Positions 1 through 12,515 of a stretch of DNA of 64,000 nucleotides are shown one piece after another. Both the position numbers and the translations under genes were made by a program. Position 1 is the first letter of the stretch. The number at the start of each line of letters is the position of its first letter. The notes under the pieces were generated by a model, which saw nothing but the letters and a program-made list of their open reading frames with translations, did not search any database and was not told where the DNA came from. The stretch comes from Sophora flavescens (lineage: Eukaryota; Streptophyta; Magnoliopsida; Fabales; Fabaceae). The stretch is from contig CM061070.1 of assembly GCA_030762895.1 (NCBI GenBank), forward strand, positions 48,902,831-48,966,830, given 5' to 3'.

Positions 1-639
1 ATTCCATTTTGTGAGAAGTTTGTTCTCCTTGATTCTTGGTTGAGCCAACTCTTGTTCTTATCAAGAATCCAAGATTCTTGTGGCGGACATCATAGGCTTA
101 TCAAACCCATTGGTTTGTGGCACCATCATCACCTCTTTTCTCATCCATTTTGTTTCTTTCTTCACTTTAATTTGGTTACAAAACTGGCTGCACATTTAAC
201 TTGTTAAAATTCAACCATAAGATCATTTCCAAAGGCAACCTATTCATTTGGTTGTCATCACCTTACTCTGTATCTCTCTCTATTTCCTTTTTTTATTTAC
301 AAAGGTATGTCTATGCATTATCAATTTAAATAGATATGAGTATGGTTGAAAGACCTGTTAATTGTAAACCAGAGGTTTGAAATGCACATGTAAACCAAAA
401 GTCACAAATATCATTGTAAACCGGAAGTTTACGGATCTTAATAAATTTGTTGTTTGGCATGACTGGTTGGGCCGTCTCGGGTCTATAATGATGCGAAAAA
501 AATAATTGAAAAATCATGTTGACATCCATTGAAGAGCCAGGAGATTCTTCAATCCAATAGGTAGTACTTTTTTTTTTTTTACAAAACCAATATGTAGTAC
601 TTGTTACCAAGGGAAGTTGATAATTTGGAAATTACCAAC
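1..639. other. Left edge, no gene seen
   Basis: AT-rich sequence with short homopolymer runs (for example a T-run near 568). I see no coding similarity on either strand; a short minus-strand ORF at 326-610 lacks any recognisable motif. It may be the upstream part of the decayed copia element that becomes readable from about 640, but nothing in it supports that directly. Confidence 0.5.
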
Positions 640-1920
640 AAAAAGTTGGGAGTGAATCTCTCATTTTTTAGAACATATACAAAATGATATTAGTGGATGA
701 ATACACTCTCCAAATGGACCATTTAGATATTTTATGGTTTTAATTGATGCATCAATTAGATGGCCACATGTTTGTCGACTCATAACCAGAAGTTTCCAAG
801 ATTGTTTTCTCAACTATTTTGATTAAGAGCTCATTTTCTCGACTATCAAATTAAGAAAATATGCCTTGATAATGTTGATGAAGTTACATCTCAAGCCTTT
901 AATTAGTATATTGTATGTTTATTGTAAATGATAGTGAACATCCAGAAGCATATGTTCATACACAAAAGGGTTGCAAGACCATTACTTATGAGATCAAAAC
1001 TTCCGATTTACACTCGGGGACATGCAACCTTATATGCTAGACATTGTTTTGCATCGGCCAAGAAATTATAATAAGTCCTTCACTTTACAATTGGTTTCTT
1101 CTAAGATAACTAATATTTCACCGTATAAGAATGAGTCCTTCACTTTCCAATCGCTCCACCACAACACACTAAGATGAGTCCTTAAAGAACATTGGGAATA
1201 TATGATTGATATGAATCTCCATGTATAATAAAATATTTGGAACAATCAATAGGAGATTTCTTTACGGCTCAATTTACTGACTATCATTTTGATGAATTAG
1301 TTTTCCAAATATTAGGGGGGTTGGAATGAATTATCATTTTTAATCTTGATACTCGTACGAAACAATATGAACTGGAAGTTCAAAAGATAATTCATTGACT
1401 ATACCAACTGCTAATGCTCCAATTAAAATTGATGTCCCTGTTGGACAATGTAATATTGTAAATGAGTCTCAAGCACGCATGAAGCGTGACAGACTCGATG
1501 GTTCCAAAGATAAAAATCCTCAAACAAGAAAAGGAGCTAAAAATTAAGATGACCTTATTGAGGATTTGAAAACTCCATAAGAGTCCTCAGACATAATTAT
1601 TTTTTTAGTTCCAGCAGAAACTCGGGTACTTGAAATTTGTGAAAAGTAAAGAGATCTCAATAAATTATGTCAGGAATGAATTACGATGGAACCGGAAATG
1701 AAGTCAACGTTGACGATTTTTTTGCATATAATGTAGCATAAATGATAATGAGGATCACAAACCATAGTCTATTAAGGATTATAGACAAAGAAATGTTTGG
1801 CCAAAATGGAAAGATGCAACTGCGGCGGATTTAAACTTGCTTATCAAGTGAAAAGTTTTTGGACTTGGAGTCCGTACACCTGAAGTTGTAAATCTAGTTG
1901 ATCAATACAAATGAGTTTTT

Positions 1921-2193
1921 ATGCGAAATCTAAATGCGAATGATGAAATTGGGAGAAACAAAGCACGACTTGTTTCTCAAGGGTTTCCGCAAAAACATGG
2001 CAATTTTTTAAAAAAGACATATGCACTTGTGGTGGATGCCAATACTTTTCGATACTTAATTAGTCTGGTAGCACATGAAGGACTCGATTTACATCTAATA
2101 GATATTGTCACAAACTATTTGTATGGATCACTTGATAATGAAATTTATATGAAATTCCCGGAAGGAATCAAGGTTCTGGAAGCATATCCTTGA
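1921..2193 (+). pseudogene. Ty1/copia reverse transcriptase fragment
   Basis: This is the longest open stretch of the decayed copia pol. The residues KARLVSQGFPQ and, about 50 residues on, the segment around LHLIDIVTNYLYGSLDNEIYM match the N-terminal part of copia RT (family form KARLVA-GF-Q and the D-V-AFL-G-L-EEVYM block). The phenylalanine-leucine of the catalytic-D block is changed to NYLYG, and the YxDD motif further downstream is not found because the sequence decays after 2193. In-frame reading continues upstream to about 1800 with stops. Not functional. Confidence 0.8.
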
Positions 2194-3380
2194 AGGATTC
2201 AATATGCATAAAGCATATCCCTGAAGGATTGAAGATATTTGAAATGTATAATGTAAAACATTGAAAGAAGTACTCTTTCAAATTGCGCAATTTGATGATT
2301 TTGAACAAGTTCATGTTTTAGAAGTTTTGAATGGACTTGAAGTCCAAAATCTACGGAATATAAAATATATTCATGTAAGTAGTTGTTATTACATCTCATG
2401 GTTGGCTCGAGAGTAATATCTACATGAAAAATCCTGGAATGATTAAATATATCTATATATTTGGATTTATAATTTATATGCATGATGTTTTCATGCAATG
2501 GTAGATAAATTTATTTTAATTTCTTAACAAGAATTTTATTTTCTTAGATATCTATGTGAATTTGTTTTAATGTGTTTAATTTAATTACCAGTATGATTTT
2601 GATTATTTAAATATTATGGAATGCCTTGAAGGTTTTCTAGAATTATAGAATATATAAAGAAATATCTGAAGATGAAATAGTTTTGGATGACAAAGTTTTG
2701 TCTCGACCCGTAGATCGAGCATTTAGCAAGGTGAATTTTTGTCTAACAAGTTATAAAGAACTAGTCCTTAAGTGACTCGTGATAGATTATATCTATTGAG
2801 TACACTAGTATAGTTCATTAGCTGGATGTGAAGAAGATAGCAGATATCTTGGTCCCGAAGACCATACCTTAGTATTATAGAAGCACACACGCATTTTGCT
2901 AAATATTACATGACTTGATATAATAATTTTTCATGAAGCTTATTGCCAATTGATCTTGCAAATGTAAGAGGTATTTTTCTCATCCAGATGAAGTTGAAGA
3001 AGTCGTTAATGTTTCTTGTTATGCTTCATCTCGATCAAGAATCTTGTGAGTCCGATTGAAGAAACTATTGTCATGCAAAGCTCAATTAAAAGGAGGATAT
3101 GTCAAAGGTGCCAGGGAGAAGAATATTGCTTCAAAATGCTTAAGGGGGAGAAAATCAGAATGTTGGAATTCGTGTTCTTAACTGATGCTTCTAACATGGG
3201 GAGAAAACCGAACTTTTTTCCCTTTAATCAAGGTTTTGTCCTACATGGTTTTCCTCGATAAGGTTTTTAATGAGTCAGTTCTCATATAAAGGATATTGTA
3301 CTCTTTTTCCTTCACTAGGATTTTTTCCTACTGGGTCTTTTTAGTAAGGTTTTAATGAGGCATATCCTTAATGGACATCC

Positions 3381-3594
3381 AAGGGGAGTGTTATAAAAAA
3401 TGTGTAAAATATGGATGTCCATTTAGTTTCTATAACTCCCATGTGCTAAATGTAACCCCCTTCTTGGGCGCTACATTGTCCGTGACTTTTCTATTTTATA
3501 AGACCAAGTAAAGCGAAAATAAATGTTTTACCAAAAATGCGGGTTTACTTTTTGCTTTTCTCTTAGCAAATGATACCATATATATTCTTTAACA
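3381..3594 (+). repeat. Copia polypurine tract and 3' LTR
   Basis: AAGGGGAG at 3381-3388 is a typical plus-strand primer tract. It is followed by TGTTATAAAA at 3389, and the proposed LTR ends in AACA at 3594 (TG...CA, 206 bp). The length is typical of short-LTR plant copia families. The 5' LTR is outside the window, so the end cannot be confirmed by comparison. Confidence 0.65.
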
Positions 3595-3605
3595 TACATC
3601 ATTCA

Positions 3606-3607
<2 letters not shown>

Positions 3608-3645
<38 letters not shown>
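3608..3645. repeat. (TA)n microsatellite
   Basis: A pure TA dinucleotide run of about 38 bp, lying between the copia LTR and the older gypsy-type LTR remnant. It marks the left break of the latter. Confidence 0.95.
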
Positions 3646-3647
<2 letters not shown>

Positions 3648-4800
3648 TATTTTACAAACCAGATTCCAAGTACCATCAGTCATACATATTCAGAAAGAAG
3701 GCGGAAATACCAACACCCATAAACAACAACAACTTGCTGGAAATAGGTTTATAATAATAGTAACAGTTTTAGAGACATAGCTCCACAAACTATAACATAG
3801 ACACGAGACTGGCCAGATACAAAATAATGACAAAATGTCCATTACACCAAAGCCCTCGAGACTGTGTCCGTGTCTCCAAGTACTCTCAAACTCCAGCGGG
3901 GTATGATGGAGAAACAGTGCTGTTGTCATCTTCGCCCAATGTAAGATAGAAAACAACAAACCAGAAAATACCGAAATGAGGTGAGATTTTCGTTCATCTT
4001 ACACTTAACGAAGACATGCAGTGGTACGACACACATGTATGTACAAATATGAATTAACAATTATATCATCCATCACAACATAAATAATAATGTTTCACAA
4101 CAACATAATCACGAGGCATCGTTTTTCCTAGATAGATGACATCTAAGACTCGAGGAATGACCTCTAATTCCCTATACCATGGTTTTAACAAACAGTCAGA
4201 GAGAGTGGTTTAGAGGATTGTTCCGGAGTACACCAGCCTTGGGTAATAAAATGTGTCAACGGTCATCATCCTGCACATAGGCTTTTTCGGGAACATCCCA
4301 CACTACCAGAAAATACATAGTGTCTAGTAGAGTATGTCAGTGTATTACAAGATAATCATACCACAGAGGAGCAACCCACTAGGCCTATATGAGTATTTCA
4401 TACCCTGACACCCCCAAGCATCAATAGATCGTCACTATGAAATTCGCACTCGCATTAAAGTGTTAGCTCAATCTCCTAGGTACAACGGCCTTACAGAACA
4501 TAGTTTCACTATGTGTTTAGGCAAACTTTGCCGAAAATGCGTTCTTCTCGTCCATCCATCGGATGACACAGTTTGATTCCATTGGAATCCTTTCAACGTA
4601 CAGTAACAGATGTTAGATGTCTTTAAGTCCGAATCACCGATACTAAATAATCAAGATAAAGTTCTCAAGTAACCTTTCATCTTTGTGCAAAGTTTTTTTA
4701 AAGTATTTGATTACCAATTCTAGCATATTATGAGATTGGAACACAAGTCCAAATATTTATTTCTCTGTACTTTTCTAGTTTTGCCTTTTTATTTGGCTTC
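3646..4800 (-). repeat. Older gypsy-type LTR remnant, left part
   Basis: No coding potential. The layout (short phrases about 'tacacc..agt', purine-poor and cytosine-rich blocks, an internal 'ggtgagattttcg' segment) resembles that of the Tekay-type LTRs elsewhere in the window. The sequence appears to resume at 23175 beyond the nested element, where it runs to a Tekay-like LTR terminus, GGGGTGTTACA, at 25205-25215. I therefore read 3646-4800 plus 23175-25215 as one older LTR split by the later insertion. The left end is lost at the TA repeat. The family assignment is inference. Confidence 0.45.
4796..4800. repeat. Target-site duplication GCTTC (left copy)
   Basis: GCTTC immediately precedes the TGAGACACC end of the left LTR, and the identical GCTTC follows the right LTR at 23175-23179. 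Five-base duplications are normal for gypsy integrases. The match shows that both outer LTR ends belong to one insertion. Confidence 0.95.
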
Positions 4801-7780
4801 TGAGACACCTCGATGTCCCATTAAAGAACAATCCTAATTAACTAATCCTTAATCCGTTTATTAGCATTAGCGCGATTATTACAAACCAAAATAATATACT
4901 TTGCGGAAACTGGAAAATTAAAACTTATAAAACATGCACAACAGATTAAAAACAGAAACGACGTATATACATAATAGGTACACCAAGTCTCCAAAGTACT
5001 TTCGATCCCAACAGAGGGATCATAATCCTAGAACAACTATACAACTGATAAAGTAAAAGGACTGATAAACAAGTCGAAGAACACAGGTTCATAAAATATA
5101 TAAAAACCTATACCGACAACATCTACCCGCCCTGCCTCACACAAAATACATCAAAATCCAAAATAACTCTCAAAGGCTCTCCCTAGCAGACGCTACCGAC
5201 ATACCATATCAACGACGATATGGGTGTCTGGAACTGCCCTCGCTCTTGACGTAACGACGCCTCTACGCCTAAGTCCTTATGGACTCGTCGCTGCTCCTCA
5301 AGATCCTCCGGCAGAATCCTCTACGAGTGGTGCATCAGTCAGTGCTCCAATCCTATCGCCATCACTGTATAGCTGTTCCTGCTCATCTACCGAACGTACG
5401 GTACATACAGAGAAAAAGAGATAAAGAAGGGAGATAAGCTACTATAACACCAAAAAAAGGGGTCGGGGCACAATACAACATGTTAACATACAACAGAGAT
5501 TGGCACAGATCACAAACGTCTCGCGAGTTAACCATTTACAAAACATCCTCGATCCACATCTAGGGTCTAAATCCTCTAAGGAGTCATACTCCAATGCATG
5601 TCGACCGATCACTCTCACGGGGAACTCTGATTCCCGGACATTCTCTTTCTTTCTCACACTTGGGCCTCCCTTGCCCAGAGAATGTCAGTTGGTTTGTCCA
5701 GGGTACCTTTCCGCTCATCGTGACCAATAAGGGTACTTCCCCCTATGAGCTACAACTCCAATAGGGGTGTCTTGGTCGCCTCGGAAGGTCCCCCTACGAC
5801 TGGAAAACTCAAGGCCAGAAGTCGGGATAGCCAAGCCTCCACGACGGTCTCAACACAGTGGGTGTAAATTACTGGTCTTTTGAAAACCATTCCAGACTGG
5901 ACTACATCCCCAAGGTTCCCAGAACTGTTCCACTCCATATTCCGTACCCGCACCCGGGTACACCAACCTTGCATGACTCCCAATCACACGGCCCGCCACT
6001 TTGGCAACTTATGCAATGCACAAACATCCTAAGTTGACACAGGTACTAAACTCATACCTACATTATTCACGATACCAACGCATCTACAGCTCAACATGGT
6101 ACCCACATACCGTTATCCAACATCAAACCAAACAGAGTACCATTAGGGTGTCAACTAGGGTTCTAACATCATCACAACCCGACAATCATCCTCAACAACT
6201 ATGACATACACATATATCAATAATAAATATATCCAAACAATATATTAAGCATGTTATCACAGATCAAACGTCAAACATCACAACATCCATAAACACATAA
6301 AGTAGATATAACATGCATCCTCAAACAGATAAACTTAAAATACTATTTGCCCTAATGTCGACAAGTCTACGATAATTAAACCCAAAGTATCATTTCAAAT
6401 CATTTTCAAGTGGGGTTTAACCATCGTCGACTACTCGACAACTAGTATGGTCGTGGGCACCCTACGCAGACAAAATAAGATGCTATATCGAGCTTGCCTC
6501 CCCAGCGTGATAGTCACTTTCTCCACACCTTACTGACGAGCGTACTTCCCATAAATGCTTCGATTGCCTCCGCACTATCGGCACGAACCTCGGTACTCTT
6601 TCCAACAACGACCTCGAATCTGATATTGACATCCCCGGTATGTACATTGGACCAAAAATTATCCCGAGCACATGCACGAGGTCCAAAAATAGCCAACACA
6701 CAAACAATCACAGAATCAACAACCAACCACCACAGGAATTGAAACGATCACCCGAAATGATCTAAACACAAGAAACCAAAGAAGAAATTTACCAACACAA
6801 TGTCTATCCCACGAAGTCAGATTTGGCTTCAAGCCTAAAGTCGAATTCCCGTTCGATTGATTTGACCAAAAAACCGGTAAAAGCCTAAAACGCGTCGAAA
6901 ACGATATCGGGACTAAGAATAGGAATAGAATGAATTTAAATAACTTCAAAAGGACAAATGCCAAAGGTATCAACACTGAATTACCTTGTCAAAAATGACA
7001 TACAACAACACAATGTCGAAGATGTCGAAGACGTGAACACGAATACGCAATCTGTTTGAAAATCAAACAACCGAAACCACCTTAACTCAACCTTATATAT
7101 AGCAAGAAAATGGTTGCCTTTGGGAGAGTTTCTATTCACTATTCTTCTATGGTTTTTTCTCCAAAAATAAGAGAAGAAGATCATGATGATGTATGCATTT
7201 GCTTTTATATTACCTAGTTTAGAGTTATTCAATTATTATCTTAGTTTTAGTGGAAGACAAGTGTCTTTACATGGTTAATTTAGATAACATAGTGAGCTAG
7301 GTGTCATCCTTTTAGATGCTTTATGTGTCATACATGCAAGGCTAGTGGAGTGTGAGGTGGCATACATGCAAGGGTAGTGAGGTGGCATACATGCAAGGGT
7401 AGTGGAGTGTGAGGTGGCGCCACCATGACCACCTTCCTCCTGGTCACGACACGTGTCACTACGTGTTGCTCCGTTGGCACAACCGAGTGTTTTCTTCTAT
7501 ATCTTCCTACTGTTGGAATGTTTTTCTTAATTATTTTAGGCTACTAAGGAAAAATATAATGCTCAATCCCAATAAAATCTTAATATTATAATTCTCAATT
7601 AATTAATTAACTGACTGATTAATCGCTTGGTTTAGCGTTTGTGTGTGTTTCGGACCCGTTTCAACTGCGATTCTCCTCAAACTTAAAACGCAAGTTAACT
7701 AACACCTAAGGAACATGTTTAAGTCTTTAATTATACTTAATCTTTTCCTTAAACCATAATCAAAAAATCGGGGTGTTACA
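4801..7780 (-). repeat. 3' LTR of the Tekay-like element
   Basis: A 2980-bp LTR bounded by TGAGACACC and GGGGTGTTACA. The apparent small ORFs inside it on both strands have no recognisable domains, and their counterparts in the other LTR are broken or changed, so I do not call genes here. Against the right LTR it has many point differences (about a dozen in the first 180 bp by eye) and retains about 90 bp near 5670-5770 that the right copy lacks. Confidence 0.93.
7327..7422. repeat. Short tandem repeat in the LTR
   Basis: Three imperfect units begin with CATACATGCAAG at 7329, 7361 and 7386, with spacing 32 then 25 bp. Each carries a GTAGTG-GAGGTGG tail. The same array recurs in the other LTR at about 22723-22812, so it predates insertion and belongs to the element. 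Confidence 0.9.
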
Positions 7781-7800
7781 TTACTACCCCCCTTAAAATA
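7781..7800 (-). promoter_or_regulatory. Polypurine tract of the Tekay-like element
   Basis: On the minus strand the sequence abutting the 3' LTR reads AAGGGGGGTAGTAA, a canonical plus-strand primer for reverse transcription. It lies exactly between the chromodomain-coding end and the LTR. Confidence 0.85.
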
Positions 7801-7831
7801 AATTATGTTCCCGAAATTTAAATAATTTACC

Positions 7832-9119
7832 TCAGAAGAACATATGAGGATATTGTTGTTGCATGCCCGCTTCTTTTTCCCATGTGGCATCTCCAGTAAC
7901 AGCATCCCAAATGACCTTCACCAGGGGAATTTGCTTTCCACAAAGTTCCATGACCTGTCGATCCTCAATCCGTACAGGCAAAGCTTCATACTCAAGGTTC
8001 TCTCTTATCTGGGTTGACTCAGGCTCTATGACGTGCGATGGATCAGGATGATATTTACGAAGTTGAGAGACGTGAAAGATGTCATGGATATTGGATAGGT
8101 TGAATGTTAAGGCTATTTGATAGGCTACAGGACCAATTCGGCGAAGAATTTGAAATGGTCTGATAAAACGAGGGGTAAGCTTCCTGGATTTTATTGCTCT
8201 GTCGATTCTGGTCCTTGGAGTGACTCTCATGAACACATGGTCGCCTTCTTGGAATTCCAAATGTCTTCTCTTATCACTCTAGCTCTTCTGCCTATCATTT
8301 GCTACTTTCATCTTTTCCCTGATCTTGCGGACTTGCTCCGTTGTTTGTTGTATCACCTCTGGTCCAATTTACTAATTTTCACCTGTCCTATACCAACAGA
8401 AAGGTGTCCTGCATTTCCTTCCATACAGTGCTTCATACGGCGCCATGCCAAAACTCGAGTGAAAACTATTGTTGTAAGTGAATAAAATCAGTGGAAGAAA
8501 TTCATCCCAACTCCCTATGTGTTCTCGCATACATGCTCTTAACAAATCTTTCAAAGACTGAATCGTCCTTTCTGACTGACCATCCGTCTGAGGATGATAA
8601 GCCGAACTCATCCAAAATTAAGTTCCCAACGCACTGTTTAAACTTTTCCAAAACCTCGAACTAATTCTCGGATCTTTATCCGAGATTATACTCGCTGGCA
8701 CACCATGCAGCCTCACTATCTCATTGATGTACAACTGGGTTAACTTTTCCAAAGAGAACCTCTGATTGATAGGTAAAAAGTGAGAATTTTTCGTCAGTCT
8801 ATCAATTATTACCCAAACTGCATCATGCTTCTTTTGTGTCTTAGGCAAACCTGACACAAAGTCCATTATAATATTGTCCCATTTCCATTGTGGAACATCC
8901 AGAGATTGCAATAGTCCTGCTGGCTTATGGTGTTCAATCTTTGCCTTCTGACACACCAAGCAGGGTTGAACATACTCTACTATTTCCTTCTTCATTCCAG
9001 GCCACCGGTACATCTTTTTTCAAATCCTGATACATCTTAGTGGCACTTGGATGAAAACTCAATTTACTTTTGTGTGCTTCTTCCAAGATCAAGTCTTTAA
9101 CTACCCTATCCCCTGGCAC
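7832..9119 (-). pseudogene. Gypsy integrase with chromodomain-like C-terminus
   Basis: The minus-strand pieces at 9119-8934, 9013-8618, 8611-8372 and 8260-7832 together give a chromoviral integrase. The zinc-binding end includes a C-x2-C (PCLVCQ). The core has an Asp in IIMDFVSGLP, an Asp in IISDKDPRI and a Glu in TDGQSERT, the usual D,D,E set. The C-terminus contains VSQLRKYHPDPSH followed by a segment with PLVKVIWD and DATWEKE, which is the chromodomain-like tail of Tekay/Reina-type chromoviruses; this tail steers integration in the family. A frameshift lies near 9010, a stop separates the pieces at 8618, and about 110 bp at 8261-8371 are out of frame. Not functional. Confidence 0.88.
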
Positions 9120-9158
9120 ACATATTCTATCACCACAACTTAAGATTCCATCAGTACC

Positions 9159-10859
9159 TCATTTAAACTCCACGGATTCTCCTGCTTCTATCTTCTGATT
9201 GACTTTTTGGAGATACTGGTCTTCTGATTGCTTCTTCCAAACTAAGTCAAGGAATCCACTAGTAATAGTGACCATTCCCAAACTTATCTTATTCTGGGAT
9301 AATCCTGTTATCCCTAGACTCAGGTCTCTGAATTGCTCGATCAGTTCTAACGCATCTGCTACGACGTTCACCTTTCCAGGATGGTATTGGAGATCAAACT
9401 CATAATCCTTGATGAACTCCATCCATCTCCTCTGTCTCATGTTCAACTCCTTCTGATCAAACAAATGCTTTGGACTCTTGTGATCACTGTACACTGTGAA
9501 TCGAGCACCATACAGATAGTGTCTCAATATCTTCAATGCAAACACTATTGCAGTCAACTCTATGTCATGGGTTGGGTAATTCCTCTCATGTACTCTTAAC
9601 TGTCTAGAGGCATACGCCACCACTTTTATATTTTTCATGAGAACGCAACCCAGGCCTTGATGTGACGCATCGTAGTACACATCAAACGGTACTAACAGAT
9701 CTGGCAAGACTAGCACATGATTTGTTGTAAGCCTCCTTTTCAACTCCTGAAAACTAGCCTCACACTCATTAGTCCACTCATACACTTTTCCTTTTCTTGC
9801 TAGTTGCATCATCGGTAATGCAATAGTTGAGAATCATTCGATGAACCGTCTGTAGTAACCTGCTAGTCCAAGAAAACTCCTAACTTTTCCCACTGTCATA
9901 GGATGTTCCCAACTAACCACTGCTTCCACTTTGGCAAGATCCACATCTATCTCTTCCTTGTTTATCATATGCCTTACATATTGTACTTCATCCAACCAGA
10001 ACTCACACTTAGACAACTTGGCATAGAGTTGTTTGTCCTTAAGCACTTGAAGTACAACCCGAAGATGCTCTGCATGTTCTTCTCCACTCAAAGAATAGAT
10101 TAGAATATCGTCGATAAACACAATGACAAACTAGTCCAAGTACGGTCTGAAGATCCGATTCATGAAGTCCATGAACACGACTGGAGCATTAGTCATGCCA
10201 AACGGCATAACCAGATACTCGTAATGACCATACCGACTTCTAAAAGAAGTCTTCAGTATATCATCTTCCTTTACTCGGATTTGATGGTATCCATACCTCG
10301 GATCTATCTTAGAAAACACAGTTTGTCCCCACAACTGATCCATCAGGTCACCAATCCTCGGCAACGGGTACTTGTTCTTGATTGTTACCTTGTTCAGTTA
10401 CCGGTAATCCACACAAAGCCTTGAGCTTCCGTCCTTCTTCCTTACAAACAACACTGGCGCTCCCCACAGTGAAACACTTGGTCGGATAAACTCCTTCTTC
10501 AGTATGTCATCCAGCTGTTCCTTAAGCTCTGCCAACTCTGGCAGGGACATTCGATAAGGTGCTATCGATATCGGTCCCGCCCCTGGTATGAGATCTATCG
10601 CAAACACAATGTCCCTCTTAGGTGGTAGTCCTGGCACGTCATCCGGAAAAAATTCAGGAAACTCGCTTACGACAGGCAGCACTTCCATCTTAGGAGACTC
10701 ATTGGCATCGAAAGAAAATAACACCACACAGCTCCTTGATTGTCCTTCTCTCGTACTACCGTCATTGGCAGGCAATAATCCAGAAGGCTCCATAAAATAA
10801 AGAGTTTTATTTGAACAATCCAAAACTACATGGTTAGCCGAAAGCCAATCCATGCCCAA
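9159..10859 (-). pseudogene. Gypsy reverse transcriptase and RNase H
   Basis: One continuous frame on the minus strand is broken only by isolated stops (ends at 9834, 10131 and 10398). RT motifs in order are LCVDYR, MPFGMTNAPVVFM and VFIDDILIYS; the last holds the catalytic Asp pair at about 10110. After RT comes the SFLGLAGYYRRFIE connection, then RNase H with YYDASHQGLGCVLM, ATTAIVFALKILRHYLYG-like residues (ELTAIVFALKILRHYL) and VYSDHKSPKHLF. The stop codons sit where the family has Gln, Arg or Gly codons, and most need a single C-to-T or G-to-A change. Confidence 0.9.
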
Positions 10860-10871
10860 TATAATATCAAT

Positions 10872-11384
10872 CTACTGCATAGGCAGACAGATAAGGTCAA
10901 TAACAAAAGTCTGATTTTCTAAAACAACTGGACAAGCTCGACAAACAAACAAAGTAGTTAACGTATCTTCCATAGGAGTAGAAACATTCAGATCATAGGC
11001 TAAAGATGTAACAGGTAGTTTCAAATGATCCATGCACTCAAGAGAAATAAATGAATGCGAAGCGCCTGAATCAAATAATACAGATAACAGTTTTCCAAAA
11101 ATGAGACACTTACCCTTTATGAGATCAGGATCCCTGTTAGTCTCAAAACCTCTAACGACGAACACCCTCCCACTGGCTTGGGGTCTACCTCCTTGTTGAT
11201 TTATTGTCTGAGCTCTTGATCCACTGCTCTGAGCTCCTCTACTTTGTTGTTGCACCGGATTTTTGATTACATTGCTCTGGTGACAGGATCTGGACATGTG
11301 TCCCTCCTGACCACACTGGTAACACACTACATTCTGCATCTGAGAACAATTCTGATAAATTGTGATCCTCCACACTTGAAGCAA
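10872..11384 (-). pseudogene. Gag zinc knuckle and aspartic protease
   Basis: The start of this stretch has CYQCGQEGHMSRSCH, an exact C-x2-C-x4-H-x4-C knuckle that binds nucleic acid in gag. About 70 residues later is LFDSGASHSFIS, the D-S-G active site of a chromoviral protease. A stop at 10872-10874 (TAG where the frame continues into the GMDWL segment) breaks the link to RT. An upstream region at about 11395 also reads as a degenerate knuckle in another frame, so a frameshift lies between it and gag proper. Confidence 0.88.
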
Positions 11385-11394
11385 GTCGGCATCC

Positions 11395-12229
11395 CTAATG
11401 ATGTCTGACTAGGACCCCCGCTACCCGCACTGGTTGTTTGCTGACTAGGACGATTGTAAGGTCTCGCTCGTTACTGGAATCTTCCCCCACGGCCTCTTTG
11501 ACCGTTGCCACCTCTAATCGGTCCTCCACTCCGCTGTTGTGGATGTATTGGCCTAGAACGATCATGGCTCTCCAACATAGTACATTTTTCAACCAAAGCT
11601 GGGAAATGGTTGAATTCGAACGGTAGCATCATCCTTTTCAATTCTGGCCTCAGACCATCTTTAAATCTCCAACAAACCCATTCTTCATCTGGATGGACTT
11701 GATAGAATTGGGAGAATTTCAGCAATGCCTCGACATGGGCGGCATACTCTCCAAATGACATATTCCCCTGCTGTAAACTCATAAATTCTTTTTCATTCTC
11801 CTGTCGGACACTCTTGGGGAAGTATTTCTCCAGAAAACATTCTTTGAACAGATTCCATGTTACTGCTTGTTCTTCCGCTTCTAACAAACGTTGCTTATTC
11901 TGCCACCATGACTCTGCTGCTCCTATCAGCATGAAAGCAGTGTAAGTAACCTTCCGCTCCTCATGGTAATGCATAGCGACAAAGACTTTCTCTACTTCTT
12001 GCAGCCACTTTTCTGCTGCCTCAAGATCGTACTCGCCATGAAATTGGGGCGGATTTCCCTTCATTAAATTCAAGCCATTCTCCATGCTTTCCTCATCTCT
12101 AGCCACATTTACTTGTTGTAACCTTTCTTCTCTAGCTCTTGTCGCTGCTTGAACTGAGCATTTTGCTGGGTTTGCTGCAGCATTGCGGTAGCCGACTCTC
12201 TCATCACCCTCATAGTCTCATTTATATCA
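11395..12229 (-). pseudogene. Gag capsid region of the Tekay-like element
   Basis: The 211-residue open stretch at 12106-11471 is retrotransposon gag. It includes KWLQEVEKVFVAM, AAESWWQNK, FLEKYFP and an FSQFYQVHPDEEW-containing segment, in the family's usual order, and ends in an Arg/Gly-rich tail. The frame is open upstream of 12106 without an ATG and shifts near 12150. It is then interrupted at 12230 by the CACTA insertion. The likely true gag start is on the far side at 15611. Confidence 0.88.
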
Positions 12230-12244
12230 CACTAGTGCAGAAAA

Positions 12245-12515
12245 CCCTTTTAACATCGGTTAAATTTGAGTTTTAACATCGTTTATTCAACCGATGTGTA
12301 TGTAGGCGATGTTGTAAGTGGTGGTTTTCAACATCGATTTTGAACCGATGTTGAAAGTGCACTTTAGACATCGGTTAAAAGTTTAACCGATGTCTAAAGT
12401 GCTCTTTCAACGTTTTATAATGCTGTTGAAAATCACTTTACACATCGGTTATTTTTTAAACCGATGTGTAAAGTTCACTTTCAACATCGGTTATGAATAT
12501 AACCGATGTTGAAAG
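12245..12515. repeat. CACTA left subterminal repeat array
   Basis: At least nine ACATCGGTT or AACCGATGT units, several arranged as short hairpins with 6-10 bp loops (for example near 12370-12397, 12441-12468 and 12482-12510). Such arrays are the binding sites for the TnpA-type protein in the En/Spm family; that role here is inference. Confidence 0.85.

Larger units (their letters stand above)
640..3594 (+). mobile_element. Decayed Ty1/copia retrotransposon, 3' part
   Basis: Reading the plus strand across many stops and frameshifts gives a recognisable copia pol order. An integrase core begins near 700 (a stretch reading VLIDASIRW). The integrase C-terminal region lies near 1160-1320 and includes GDFFTAQFTDYHFDE. 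Reverse transcriptase follows at about 1800-2190, and a short RNase-H-like stretch near 2820-2900 includes LDVKKIADILVPK. Downstream are a polypurine tract at 3381-3388 and a short LTR starting TG at 3389. The 5' LTR and gag are not in the window or are unrecognisable. The element is too damaged to encode protein. Confidence 0.8.

Noticed and set aside
5224..7232. Many small ORFs on both strands in the LTR
   Set aside because: Counterparts in the other LTR (20901-22633) differ by frameshifts and changed ends, and none has a recognisable domain.
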